A stretch of 56,424 nt of DNA from JAHJDO01 sp964437505 (GCA_964437505.1 CAYTGU010000011.1:1-56424), one strand, 5' to 3'. Counted from the stretch's first letter, positions 17,650 to 27,006 are shown. Notes: a model not told the origin generated them from the sequence alone. Translations and numbers: made by a program.

Positions 17650-18723
17650 TTATTTTGGTTTTGGGTTTTTTGTATCGGACAGGTCACGACCTGTCTCTAC
17701 TAAATTTGTGAGAACATCCTGCTCTATGAGAGAATAACGAATAAGATTCTCAAAAAGCAAACGAGCAATAGGATCTTCCATGAATTTCTCAATTACAGGC
17801 AACTGACAAAAGATAAATTTACCATCATCATATTGCAATTCTATCAATGGAGAAGCAGCATTATCAGGTAAATCCGTTCTTACCAGCGCCCTGAAATTCC
17901 CTACGGGTAATTGAAAGAGATATCGTCCAATTATTCCATCCACGCGCCAATTGGATAAATCTCTCTCTTTTATCTCCTGAAAGACAGGATGGGTAAAAGC
18001 AGAAATTCTTAAGACCAATATAGGCGCTTCGTCAGAAGCTTCTATAGGCAGTGGAAATTTTGGCTGCTTTTTATGACTGAAACATAATGCAGACAATCCT
18101 TTATCCTCCAGAAGCAGCAAACCGTTCCATAAATGTTCGGACGTAAGCGCATCAGGCCCGATAATTATTAAATCTCCCTGAAATGTTTCTAAACTTAGTT
18201 GGCTATTTAAAGGAGTAAAAGGAATATCCAGATGTTCAATAATTTTTTTAAGCTTTCCTTTTGGATCAACAATACCAATCTGTTTCTCAAAAATAATATT
18301 TTTAATATTGTGGGGAATGTCATTGGAAAAGACAACATAATTAATCTCGTGTTTTAGATTGTAACAAATTTCGCGGCCTGTATTTAGTTTTTCCTTTATA
18401 ACAACATTAATCTTCCATATAAGATCTGTTCTTCGCTTTACATCCGGCATCTTGAGTAATACCTTGAAACGATTCTCTTGCAAAATCTTTAATTTTATAT
18501 TTTCTCTGCCTCTTTCTATAACAGCCGGAGCAACTATACTCTCCCAACTCAATACAGCTTCATAGGCTTTCATAGGCTTTCTTTTTATTATGATGGTGCG
18601 TTCAACTTTCTCGCCTGAGAAAAAGTGTTGATCTAACTCCTCAATGGATAGCGCAGGCAAACCTTTGGCGCCTGCTAAAGAAGATATTAATACAATTAAT
18701 AAAAGCAGAACCGCTTTCTTCAT
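17650..18723 (-). CDS. Exported protein of unknown function, ThuA/glutamine-amidotransferase-fold-like
   Basis: 357 residues with a clear signal peptide (KKAVLLLLIVLISSLAGAKG). The middle section has a GDLIIIGPDALTSEHLWNGL stretch and a later GKFIFCQLPV strand, an arrangement seen in exported proteins with a flavodoxin/amidotransferase-like fold (DUF4350 or ThuA type). No catalytic Cys-His-Glu set is visible. The ATG overlaps the stop of the anti-sigma-like gene by 4 bp (ATGA). Operon position between a membrane regulator and the CsgG-like proteins suggests an envelope role. Family assignment is tentative. Confidence 0.5.
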   Translation of the reverse strand: MKKAVLLLLIVLISSLAGAKGLPALSIEELDQHFFSGEKVERTIIIKRKPMKAYEAVLSWESIVAPAVIERGRENIKLKILQENRFKVLLKMPDVKRRTDLIWKINVVIKEKLNTGREICYNLKHEINYVVFSNDIPHNIKNIIFEKQIGIVDPKGKLKKIIEHLDIPFTPLNSQLSLETFQGDLIIIGPDALTSEHLWNGLLLLEDKGLSALCFSHKKQPKFPLPIEASDEAPILVLRISAFTHPVFQEIKERDLSNWRVDGIIGRYLFQLPVGNFRALVRTDLPDNAASPLIELQYDDGKFIFCQLPVIEKFMEDPIARLLFENLIRYSLIEQDVLTNLVETGRDLSDTKNPKPK

Positions 18724-19556
18724 ACCTCTTTACTTTCAGTTTTAACCACATTAAAGTCCTTAAAACAAACAGTAACATAAACAGAATATTCGTCATTCTC
18801 TTTTCTTATGCTTCCTAATTTCACTGTCTTTCCCTCAACAAGTTTCAGAGAACCAGTTAAAGCAGAATCGTCCAGCGATACTTTTGCCATTAAGTCAACA
18901 CTTCCATTAGTATTTACTATTGGAACAAATTGGTATCTGTAAGAAGTATTGTCTTTTGTTGACGAACCTTTCAGATTAGTATTTACTTCATTACCATTTA
19001 AAACCATTATCTTGGGAGAAGAAACAATTTCAGCAGCTGGACCAAGCCGGAGAATTTCAAACTTAAGAAAGATTGGTACCTGCTCCTGACTGACTGCTTT
19101 CTCTAATTTTCTGCTGGCAAGTTCAACATCAATGTCCCCATTATTAGTTACTATCCACTTTACATTGCGAGAAAACGTCTTTCTTATTTCCTGAAATAGT
19201 TTTACTTGTTTTCTAACAGATTTTTCAACAGCTTGTTTGGTTTCAAAACCTGCTGGTTTCTCCTGTCTCTTATTAAAAGCGATTTGCATCAATTTCATCT
19301 GTTGTGTATTTTTATAAAGAAAACTGCCTGCAAAAATTAACATTATTACTATCAAGCCATTCAAAACTAATCCAAACCTGGGAATAAGAAGATTAAGTAA
19401 ATTTCTGTTCCTAGGTAAATGTGGATTTAATTGCGATATTGCCGAAGGTTTTTTTATTCTGTTTTTCAACCTTGGCCAGTAATTATTCCAGTATTTTTTA
19501 GGCGGCTCTTCTTCAGCTTTAAGCCTTATCAACTCATCTATTTTCTCGGTTTTCAT
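18720..19556 (-). CDS. Membrane protein, probable anti-sigma factor partner of the ECF sigma
   Basis: 278 residues. A charged cytoplasmic N-terminus (DELIRLKAEEEPPKKYWNNY) resembles the sigma-binding helix of small anti-sigma proteins that lack a zinc motif. One membrane segment lies at about residues 66-86 (LVLNGLIVIMLIFAGSFLY), followed by a roughly 190-residue outside domain with a long helix and beta-rich end. It directly follows the sigma gene (16 bp), with a GGGAGGT ribosome site. Position, topology and N-terminal pattern fit an anti-sigma factor, but no defined zinc-finger or RseA motif confirms it. Confidence 0.55.
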   Translation of the reverse strand: MKTEKIDELIRLKAEEEPPKKYWNNYWPRLKNRIKKPSAISQLNPHLPRNRNLLNLLIPRFGLVLNGLIVIMLIFAGSFLYKNTQQMKLMQIAFNKRQEKPAGFETKQAVEKSVRKQVKLFQEIRKTFSRNVKWIVTNNGDIDVELASRKLEKAVSQEQVPIFLKFEILRLGPAAEIVSSPKIMVLNGNEVNTNLKGSSTKDNTSYRYQFVPIVNTNGSVDLMAKVSLDDSALTGSLKLVEGKTVKLGSIRKENDEYSVYVTVCFKDFNVVKTESKEV

Positions 19557-19572
19557 TAGTATTTACCTCCCA

Positions 19573-20136
19573 TTAACTTATATATTTTTTCAATTTTACT
19601 TTGAGCTTTTTTCGTGCATGGAATAAACGCCAGGATACAGTCTTTTCTAAACAGCCTTGTATTTCAGCTATCTCGCCGTGAGACAGACCCTCAATAATTG
19701 CCAGCACCACTACTGTTTTCTGCTTTAGCGGCAAAGACTCTATAGCTTTTGTTATTTCCTCATGTAGTTCACGACTCTCTATGTTTTTTCTGGGATTGTC
19801 GGTGTGAATAGCTAAGTTAGCGCCCCTAATTAAGATATTTTCATCTAATGTAACTGTTTGTCTTTTCCCCGATTTCTTTAAATGGTTGATAGTTATATTC
19901 ATTGCTATTCTATATACCCATGTGGAGAAGCTCGCCTTTTCCCTATAACTATTGATTGATTCATAAGCTCTAATAAAAGCTTCCTGAGAAAGGTCATCTG
20001 CATCACAATGGTTATTAGTCATCCTATAAACCGCAAAATAGATTTGCCGTTTATGTCTTTCCACTAATTCACCAAAGGCATCCTTATCGCCTTCTTTGAC
20101 TTTTTGCACAAGTATGCTATCTTCTGTTTTTTTCAC
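19573..20136 (-). CDS. ECF-type RNA polymerase sigma factor
   Basis: 187 residues. Region 2: DAFGELVERHKRQIYFAVYRMTNNHCDADDLSQEAFIRAY; region 4: LPLKQKTVVVLAIIEGLSHGEIAEIQGC with TVSWRLFHARKKLK as recognition helix. No region 3, as usual for extracytoplasmic-function sigma factors. GTG start at 20136 with a weak AAAGTGA ribosome site. First gene of an operon that continues with a membrane anti-sigma-like protein and four exported CsgG-like proteins, so it likely answers an envelope signal and drives this operon. I could not fix an ECF-type promoter in the 240 bp upstream. Confidence 0.85.
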   Translation of the reverse strand: MKKTEDSILVQKVKEGDKDAFGELVERHKRQIYFAVYRMTNNHCDADDLSQEAFIRAYESINSYREKASFSTWVYRIAMNITINHLKKSGKRQTVTLDENILIRGANLAIHTDNPRKNIESRELHEEITKAIESLPLKQKTVVVLAIIEGLSHGEIAEIQGCLEKTVSWRLFHARKKLKVKLKKYIS

Positions 20137-20376
20137 TAATCACTTTCTGGAAAAAGTTTTAGTCTTCATATATTTAGACAAACTTCTTGCCTTAATCCTT
20201 TGAATTATTTTTAGTATACATCAGAGTTTTAGAACGCTCAACCGATTTTGAATCTTAAACTCATTATCTGTGGCTTACTAAGGGAAGCCTAACAGTGATT
20301 TTTGGAATTTAGAAATCGATAGACAGAAATTAGTTTAGAACGTTAGAATTCACAGGAATCCCGTAGCGTAGGAATT

Positions 20377-20982
20377 TCAGGTGGAATGACTTGTTAAGTT
20401 TCGGATTTGCTTGTCATGTATGAAACTTAGAGATAGCAATGCTAATATAGCTCCTAAAAGAGCAAAAGCCATATCTGACTGTGTGTCCCAAACATAGCCT
20501 TGAGTGCCCAAAAATGCTTCAGCTGATTCACCTGTGGATAAAGACACAACCCATTCTATAAGCTCATAGAAGGCGCTAAAAGCGAGACAGAAACATAAAA
20601 TAAAGAAGTTTCTCCATCTGGGAAAATTTACAATGTTTTTTCGAACGAATATTTCACGAGCTATCATTGCAGGGGCAAAACCTTGCATAAAATGGCCAAC
20701 TTTGTCGTAATTATTTCTTTGCCAATTGAATGTTTCTTTAAGATAGTCGAATAAAGGCACTTCAGCATAAGTAAAGTGCCCCCCAATAAATAGAACTACA
20801 CAGTGAAGAAGAATTAAAATATAGACAAGTCGTGTTAGCCGAAAGGATTTGTATGTGAAGGCTAAAATAATACCACCAATAATGGCAGGAATCACTTCCA
20901 GAAACCAAGTGAAGTATTCTTTGGGACTAATGGCAGACCAAATTAAAAAGGATAGATAAATGATGAGCCAGATTAGTTTCAT
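20377..20982 (-). CDS. YjdF-family (DUF2238) membrane protein
   Basis: 201 residues with about six hydrophobic segments. Signature blocks of DUF2238/YjdF proteins are all present: NNYDKVGHFMQGFAPA, SAFYELIEWVVSL and FLGTQGYVWDTQSDM. These proteins sit in the inner membrane and their function is unknown. The conserved His, Asp and Glu in the membrane region suggest an enzyme or metal site. It stands between the sigma operon and the thioredoxin-CcdA gene, same strand, with about 240 and 150 bp gaps, so it probably has its own promoter. Confidence 0.75.
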   Translation of the reverse strand: MKLIWLIIYLSFLIWSAISPKEYFTWFLEVIPAIIGGIILAFTYKSFRLTRLVYILILLHCVVLFIGGHFTYAEVPLFDYLKETFNWQRNNYDKVGHFMQGFAPAMIAREIFVRKNIVNFPRWRNFFILCFCLAFSAFYELIEWVVSLSTGESAEAFLGTQGYVWDTQSDMAFALLGAILALLSLSFIHDKQIRNLTSHST

Positions 20983-21132
20983 ATATGTAAAGGGGTAGAA
21001 AATATAATATTAATCATTGAACATTTATTGTTACTCTAATATTGTTGTACTAAGAATTGCTTGAAACGTCAATAAAATTTTGAGGACTGGAGAAAATGGG
21101 AAACGTCACTGTCTATTTTATGTAAGCTCTAT

Positions 21133-22299
21133 TTAACCTAACGTCAATATCAACAAAATGGTGGCTAATCCAAAAAAGAGAACGGCACTAAAAATCTTTA
21201 CCATTCCTACATGTCTATACATTACTTTGCTCAGTCCTTCCCAAGTCGTTCCCCAGTAGGCAAAACCAAAGACTACTATCAGAGGCAAAATAAACATCAG
21301 GTTGTATAGTATGAGATAAAATAAAGCCTGTATACGCAACGCTGATATCTCTCGCACGACAACTATTATGGGTAAATAGATTTGACCTGTACAGGGAAAT
21401 TCTAATAAGGAAACTAGAAAACCAATAATAAATGCAGCTAAAATATAGTGCTTCATATTAGACTCTTTCCTGATTACAGCATGTATTTTATCTTTTAGAA
21501 ACCGTGGTAACTGCAAGCTTATATCCATTATCTTTCCCCGCTTAATCTTCCAATAGTCATAAAGACTGAAAATAGCAAGTAGGAAAGCTATGCCGGCTAC
21601 CAAAAAAGAGAGAATTCGACTCAGAGTTGGGAGGATGCTTATTCGCTTGATAAATTCAAACAGTCCTATCCCCACAGATAGGTAGGTAATGAAAACAGCT
21701 AAGGTAAAGACAGCTCCTATAAAAAGAATTTCTTTCTTCTTGCGTTTGATAAAATTTAGATAAGATATTAGGAATATGATAGTTGTAAAAGCGCAGGGAT
21801 TTATCCCATCAAGCAATCCTCCCCCTATAACAGAGAAAATTCCTAATTGTTTAAACTTATTCGCTACCAGAGCACAATTTGATTTTTCTGTCTCGTCTTT
21901 CTCCGCAAGTTGTGGCCACGAGGAGCCACCTTTCAGGAGAGCCAACTCAATCATCTCTTCTAACCCCTCTTTAATCTCTTCTTCCCCATCGAGGATTTGA
22001 CCATCAATAAATATAGTCGGGGGAGGGTTTTTGATTTCTCCATACCTTTTTTCTAAACGCAACATCAATTGGTAATCCTCTATATTACTTATATTAAAAG
22101 CGTTCACTTCCAGAGAGGAATATTTTTCGCTCAGACATGGAAGATAGTTGTTCTTTATCTCATGACATTCTTCACAATCAGGCGAATAGAAAAGGTACAC
22201 GCATACTGAAAATGTATCTGCTGCTTCAACTGATACATAAATGGAGAGACACAGTAAAAATAAGATTATTCGACTAAAGACAGGCGAAATGCGCTTCAT
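21133..22299 (-). CDS. Thioredoxin-like domain fused to CcdA/DsbD-type membrane reductase
   Basis: 388 residues from ATG 22299, which directly follows the TGA of the DUF1573 gene (a TTG 21 bp upstream is possible). Signal segment, then a thioredoxin/glutaredoxin-like domain with FYSPDCEECHEI (CxxC) and PPTIFIDG (cis-proline), then six membrane segments of the CcdA/DsbD transporter type with GINPCAFTT and EFPCTGQIYLP carrying the pair of intramembrane cysteines. Likely moves reducing power from the cytoplasm to exported proteins. Adjacent DUF1573 and Cys-rich exported proteins fit a disulfide-maintenance role. Confidence 0.75.
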   Translation of the reverse strand: MKRISPVFSRIILFLLCLSIYVSVEAADTFSVCVYLFYSPDCEECHEIKNNYLPCLSEKYSSLEVNAFNISNIEDYQLMLRLEKRYGEIKNPPPTIFIDGQILDGEEEIKEGLEEMIELALLKGGSSWPQLAEKDETEKSNCALVANKFKQLGIFSVIGGGLLDGINPCAFTTIIFLISYLNFIKRKKKEILFIGAVFTLAVFITYLSVGIGLFEFIKRISILPTLSRILSFLVAGIAFLLAIFSLYDYWKIKRGKIMDISLQLPRFLKDKIHAVIRKESNMKHYILAAFIIGFLVSLLEFPCTGQIYLPIIVVVREISALRIQALFYLILYNLMFILPLIVVFGFAYWGTTWEGLSKVMYRHVGMVKIFSAVLFFGLATILLILTLG

Positions 22300-22300
22300 T

Positions 22301-23332
22301 TCAGCTTTGTTCAGGAGCAACGATAGCTACAAAGGTTAGCGTAATACATTTTTGCTCCGGATTGTCCGTGTGAATGTTTATATTCCCTTTGATTGTCCCC
22401 ACAGGAGCATCCTTTTTTATGCTAGCAGTTAGATAATATTTGGCTGACTTCTGAATAGGATACAATTCCATACAGATAAACTTTGAATCGCATTCTACTT
22501 TTGTTATCTCAAAATGTTCCCCACTAAGCGATCGAATCCTTATCCCGTGGTACTCAGGCGTGTAAGAGTTCTCCTGCTTTACGGCTTGGAGTACAATTCT
22601 ATACGATGAAACATCTATTTCGCCACTTACGCGTACTTGTACAGGAATATCCATAAATGGTTGTTTTTTAACATTAGTATGGATGGTTAACTTTTCTCGC
22701 AATTGTCCAATCGGTGTCTCTGGGCTCAAAACAACTTTAAGCTCTAATATATTTTCCTCATCTTTAAGTTGGGAAAGTTCTAAAGTAAGATAGTCTGAGC
22801 TTGATTCTACTTTTAATACTTTCACTTCTTTTTCTAATGTAAGTCTCGCGTTTTTTGTAGCCGTTTCTCCTTTAGGGACAGTTCCGAAAGACACAGTTCG
22901 GGGATTTACTGTTACCGTCTTTTTAACGAAGCCGGTAATCTTTAGCTTGACCACTGGCTCATCAGGATCGTTAGAATGCACATATATAGTTTTTGACTGT
23001 TTTCCTTGGCGTCCTTTTGTGTAAAAGGTAACTTTTAGTTCTCCTGTTTCACCAGGCAGGAGTTTTTTAGAGGAAATAATCGCAGCAGTACAGCTACAAC
23101 CACTTCTAACTTTTCCAATGATTAGACTGTCAGCACCAGCATTCTTGAACCGATAAACGCACGGAACCTTCTCTCCTTGGTAAACTGTCCCGTAATCGTA
23201 TACTTTGCGCTCAAACTGTATATTCGGGGAGACTGAGTTTGCTGCCTCAACTTGGACTTGCTCTGAATACCCTTTCACAACTCCAAAACAAAGTAAAAAA
23301 ACAACTAAAATATGTAATATTTTCGTTATCAT
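22301..23332 (-). CDS. Exported DUF1573-domain protein
   Basis: 343 residues with signal peptide (ILHILVVFLLCFGVVKGYS). Residues about 35-130 are a DUF1573 domain (FERKVYDYGTVYQGEKV, then SGCSCTAAIISSKKLLPGE), an immunoglobulin-like fold with the conserved CSC motif. Two further beta-sandwich repeats follow. DUF1573 proteins are exported and often neighbour redox or surface genes; their role is unknown. Its stop codon lies one base before the preferred start of the thioredoxin-CcdA gene, so the two are translationally coupled. Confidence 0.75.
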   Translation of the reverse strand: MITKILHILVVFLLCFGVVKGYSEQVQVEAANSVSPNIQFERKVYDYGTVYQGEKVPCVYRFKNAGADSLIIGKVRSGCSCTAAIISSKKLLPGETGELKVTFYTKGRQGKQSKTIYVHSNDPDEPVVKLKITGFVKKTVTVNPRTVSFGTVPKGETATKNARLTLEKEVKVLKVESSSDYLTLELSQLKDEENILELKVVLSPETPIGQLREKLTIHTNVKKQPFMDIPVQVRVSGEIDVSSYRIVLQAVKQENSYTPEYHGIRIRSLSGEHFEITKVECDSKFICMELYPIQKSAKYYLTASIKKDAPVGTIKGNINIHTDNPEQKCITLTFVAIVAPEQS

Positions 23333-23367
23333 AGTAAACTTTTTCTTAATCCAAAAATAGAATTTTT

Positions 23368-24237
23368 TTATGAATTTCTAAACCAAGATACAAAAAGAAA
23401 TATCCATGGCAAAAAAGTCAAAACTAAAGCAGGAATAATGAGAAGTAAATCAATCCTAATGGCTGCATAGGGGGATATCCCAGATTCATACAAAATATAA
23501 AGACCAAGTACCAGAAAGGGAATTATACAAATAGCACTCTGAAACAGACATCCTGATTGTTTGGAACAAAATGGCTTCTTTAAAAATACATAGAATACTA
23601 AGTTAATACCAGCAAGTATAATGATTAAAATAGCAATAGAACCCTGAATTTTCCACGTTCTGTCAGCAGGTGTGGCACTTTGCAAAACAGTCTCCTTGTT
23701 TGCGGACGAAAATTTATAAACCTGAACCACTTCTCCCCAAATGGCTGAAGGGGCATCTCTTTCTAAAATGAATATAATCAGCTTTTCGCCTATATCAGGT
23801 CCAATTAGCGGTCGTGCGAGCCATTCTTTCTTAAAAGGGCTTTTATGCCATCCAGTAGGAGGATTAGTTTTGTCTTTAGGGTTCCAACCTTCATGATCGC
23901 TTGGTTTATGACGAGTTCTCCAAACTACATCAATAGCATCTGACTCAGTAAGATATTTTATTCCTTTTCTATGAGTCTGAAGACGAAGAATTTCGTCGAC
24001 TTTTACTTTAGCTTTAGGAGGATTAGCGTTAGTAGTATTCTTACTGTTTATTTCCAAAACAGAGACAACTAAAATACTATAATAAGGATCTTTTAACAAA
24101 CGCTCATCATAACGCAGATTTTCAATGGCTTTTCCGGCATAGACCGGCATAACATTGGAAAAAAGCAAGGCAACCGAAATAACCAGTATCGTAATAATTG
24201 GTTTATATTTAGTGCGTTTAAAATTTCTTGTTTCCAT
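23368..24237 (-). CDS. Exported/membrane protein of unknown function with three C-terminal membrane segments
   Basis: 289 residues: signal-like segment (IITILVISVALLFSNVMPVYA), a soluble outside domain to about residue 185, then three membrane helices. The final helix (ALVLTFLPWIFLFVSWF) ends abruptly; the DNA beyond the stop (23341-23370) closely matches the 3' end of the gene at 7069 with one base missing. The C-terminus may therefore have been altered by a frameshift. No family recognised. Weak ribosome site before ATG 24237. Confidence 0.5.
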   Translation of the reverse strand: METRNFKRTKYKPIITILVISVALLFSNVMPVYAGKAIENLRYDERLLKDPYYSILVVSVLEINSKNTTNANPPKAKVKVDEILRLQTHRKGIKYLTESDAIDVVWRTRHKPSDHEGWNPKDKTNPPTGWHKSPFKKEWLARPLIGPDIGEKLIIFILERDAPSAIWGEVVQVYKFSSANKETVLQSATPADRTWKIQGSIAILIIILAGINLVFYVFLKKPFCSKQSGCLFQSAICIIPFLVLGLYILYESGISPYAAIRIDLLLIIPALVLTFLPWIFLFVSWFRNS

Positions 24238-24295
24238 AATAAATATTCATTGCTAGTTAAGCAAAAACAGGCACAGAACACGAAAGTTACTTATA

Positions 24296-25570
24296 TTATT
24301 TAAGAAGATGTCTGGCTTTCTTGCCTAATTTTTTTGGCTGGTTAAGTTCAATGGCAAGGACTTTGATGTCACTAATTCTATTATCCTTGCTTTTTGGAAG
24401 CGTTCCCGAAATGATGAAAGCTTTGTCTCCTGTATGTGCAAGATGGATGTTTCCCAGCCAACCCGCTTTATCCACAGAGAGACTGCGGAGTTGATTGCCT
24501 TCATTATCATATTTGTATACCTTAAGAGTGCCAACCCCCACGGAATCTGACATAATAAAACCACCGGGAACAGCCATGATATTGAAAGGTGTAGGAAACG
24601 CTGCTTTCTCCAATTTAAAAACCTCTTTCTCCCACAATACCTTTTTAAAATCAGGAGAGAATGCTTTAATTCTAAGGTCTGTAGTTCCCATTCCAACACG
24701 CTTGTCATACGCCACAACGAAGTCTCCCGAATCAAGTTGGCAGACCTTAGGTTGTGCTGTAGGAGAAGAATCTCCGGGAAAAAATTCTTCCGACAAGATT
24801 GTGCCTTTTGCATTACATCGTAATATATAAACATCAGACGGCACTACGGGCAAGAATCTTTTAAACTCCACAGAACCTCCAACTACCAAAAATTCGCCCT
24901 CGTTTCCCACAGGCACACCATCAGTAAAAAAGTCCGCTCTCCCAAGGTCATATGTTCTCTTCCAAAGTCTGTTCCCTTCGGAATCAACTTTTATAACCAG
25001 ACCATCACTATAATCACCACTCCCTGCATCAGTCCCGACAAGAAGAAAACTGTCATCAAAAAGACGTATCATTTTATCAATTATAAGAAGTTCCTTAAGA
25101 CTTCTTTTAGAAATGATTTTACTGAAAATTATTTTCCCTTTCCGGTCAATCTTTATAAAAGACTGCTTAAAGCCATCAAACTTGCCAACTGCAAAAATAT
25201 CCCCATTTCCCGACACGGCTATATCTTTTATAAGCGTGGAGCCCAACGTTATGACTGACTTGAATTTCTCAGGAGCGTTTTTGAGCACTATATTCCTCAC
25301 CCTGTTACCGTCTCGGTCAACTTCCCAAAGCCAGAACTTCCCTTCTGAATAAGTCTTCTGCCGAAATGAGGTACCTAATATCAAGAATCTATTATTAGCC
25401 TTGTTAAAGGTCACTGCGCCCGGTGAATAACTCAAATTGTTACCACCTCCAAAATCTCGCTGCCACAACACCTTGGCAGGAGCGCTGTTATCTTCAGCAC
25501 AAGCCTGTCCTGCTGTGCAAAAAACAGTTAAAACTAACAATAATTTGATTAAAATCTTAAAACCTCTCAT
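24296..25570 (-). CDS. Exported beta-propeller-like protein
   Basis: 424 residues with a signal peptide (LLLVLTVFCTAGQACA). The body consists of repeated strands such as GNGDIFAVGKFDGFKQSFIK, FDDSFLLVGTDAG and VIKVDSEGNRLWKRTY, the pattern of delta-60/SBBP-type repeats in exported propellers (DxxGNxLW). Probably a periplasmic or surface binding protein with no enzyme motif. It lies 34 bp after the PLA2-like gene and may share its transcript. Confidence 0.65.
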   Translation of the reverse strand: MRGFKILIKLLLVLTVFCTAGQACAEDNSAPAKVLWQRDFGGGNNLSYSPGAVTFNKANNRFLILGTSFRQKTYSEGKFWLWEVDRDGNRVRNIVLKNAPEKFKSVITLGSTLIKDIAVSGNGDIFAVGKFDGFKQSFIKIDRKGKIIFSKIISKRSLKELLIIDKMIRLFDDSFLLVGTDAGSGDYSDGLVIKVDSEGNRLWKRTYDLGRADFFTDGVPVGNEGEFLVVGGSVEFKRFLPVVPSDVYILRCNAKGTILSEEFFPGDSSPTAQPKVCQLDSGDFVVAYDKRVGMGTTDLRIKAFSPDFKKVLWEKEVFKLEKAAFPTPFNIMAVPGGFIMSDSVGVGTLKVYKYDNEGNQLRSLSVDKAGWLGNIHLAHTGDKAFIISGTLPKSKDNRISDIKVLAIELNQPKKLGKKARHLLK

Positions 25571-25604
25571 AGCCTTTCCCTCCTTGTATTTTTACTCATT
25601 ATTC

Positions 25605-26876
25605 CTAATCACAACAGACACAATATAGCACTTGGTCTGCCTTCCATGCTATCAACCCGAGTGCACCAAAAACTGCATTGTAATAAGTTGATGCAGACCT
25701 GCTACACACACCAATACATGGCGATCCAAGACAAACATCCTCCAACATATTACTGTAAAAAGTACCATCACATGATTCTTTATTGCTTTCGCATGTTTGG
25801 TAACACTCATCATGCGCGTTACAAGCTGCGAGAAAACTTGTATCTTCACACCCTGCCGGATTATTAGGATCTTGACCCTCCTCTACAAAAAATGGAGGAA
25901 TAGAACACCCATTAGGGTCCTTGTCCCCTGGACGCTGTTCAAGGTTTGAGCAAGCTACCACCTCAGCCCAGCTTTCCAATATTGTACAAAGAATCGTTAT
26001 TTCAAAATTTTTATCTAATGCTGTTACAGTTTTATTTCCTTTTGTACTCCATTGTGTAGTAAAAGTCCCTCCTTCATCTGTGGCAGGAGTTCCTCCTCCA
26101 GACCAAGTTACAAGATCTTCATGGCCAGCTGGAATAGTTGTGGCAGTAAATGTGACATCTTCCTTAATACATGCTGAATCTTTGTCGGCATCAATATCAC
26201 CCACTCCAACCACCACTATTTTCCCGCCAGCTTTCTCAGGATCTGATCTTTTTGGCAACTTCGCCTTTACATCGTATTCTCCAGCTGTCCATGAACCTGC
26301 TAAAAACGATGCTGTTGCTACTCCACTTGAAGGAGTGGTCGTATTTTCAATATGGCTTCCCGCCTCTATTCTTACAGGCTCTTTGCTCCACTGATGATCT
26401 ATGGTTACATTTACTGTGACAGGATTTTCTGAACCCTTAACTACACATACATTCGTTCCACTCGCAGGATCAATTGATTGTATGCTTGGCTGAGTGATGT
26501 TTCCATTACCACTCATTGTATAATACCCGTCACCGCCTTCGCCTTCTGTGTACCATATCTTTACACTGACACTGTATGCAGCAGCATTTGTATTAAATGG
26601 AATAAGCGTCAGGGTTCCGTTTTTTCCACCTCCTGTCCATACTCCTGTCCCTGAGGGAGAAGGAGTATTCCATTCCCATGCGATAGATTTTCCACTCTGA
26701 TTACTCACAACAAAGGTAACAACTGTTCCTGATTTAGCATCTACATTAGGTGCTCCAAAAATGCCGCCATGTCCTTCAAAATAAATGGGAACGGTTTGTG
26801 AATATCCAAGCCCAGATATTGTAATACTAATTAACAGCGTAAGCAACAAAAAGAATTTTCTCATCAATGACTGCAT
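25605..26876 (-). CDS. Exported two-part protein with C-terminal phospholipase A2-like domain
   Basis: 423 residues. Signal peptide (FFLLLTLLISITISGLGYS), then about 205 residues of Ig-like beta repeats that are identical in DNA and protein to the gene at 27877. From about residue 228 the sequence is unique, ending in a Cys-rich domain with ACNAHDECYQTC, the active-site pattern of phospholipase A2 (Cys-x-x-His-Asp-x-Cys-Tyr; His and Asp catalytic and calcium-binding), and a later CDGTFYSNMLEDVC helix. Likely hydrolyses phospholipids outside the cytoplasm and needs disulfides. Shared head with exchangeable tail is the design of polymorphic effectors. Ribosome site AAAGGAAA precedes ATG 26876. 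Confidence 0.75.
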   Translation of the reverse strand: MQSLMRKFFLLLTLLISITISGLGYSQTVPIYFEGHGGIFGAPNVDAKSGTVVTFVVSNQSGKSIAWEWNTPSPSGTGVWTGGGKNGTLTLIPFNTNAAAYSVSVKIWYTEGEGGDGYYTMSGNGNITQPSIQSIDPASGTNVCVVKGSENPVTVNVTIDHQWSKEPVRIEAGSHIENTTTPSSGVATASFLAGSWTAGEYDVKAKLPKRSDPEKAGGKIVVVGVGDIDADKDSACIKEDVTFTATTIPAGHEDLVTWSGGGTPATDEGGTFTTQWSTKGNKTVTALDKNFEITILCTILESWAEVVACSNLEQRPGDKDPNGCSIPPFFVEEGQDPNNPAGCEDTSFLAACNAHDECYQTCESNKESCDGTFYSNMLEDVCLGSPCIGVCSRSASTYYNAVFGALGLIAWKADQVLYCVCCD

Positions 26877-26880
26877 AACT
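26211..26880. repeat. 670-bp direct repeat, copy A
   Basis: Line-by-line comparison with 28588-29257 shows no difference I could find and a constant offset of 2377 bp. It covers the start codon, signal peptide and Ig-like head of the PLA2-like gene plus 4 bp upstream. Confidence 0.9.
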
Positions 26881-27006
26881 ATATTTCCTTTCCCTTGCTT
26901 CCTGCTTTATTTAAAATAGGCGGAGTCTAGCAAATAATATGTCAAATCTTACTTCTTTTCGTAAAATTAAATATATTATTGAGAAAGCGAAAAGGCATGG
27001 ATATTC

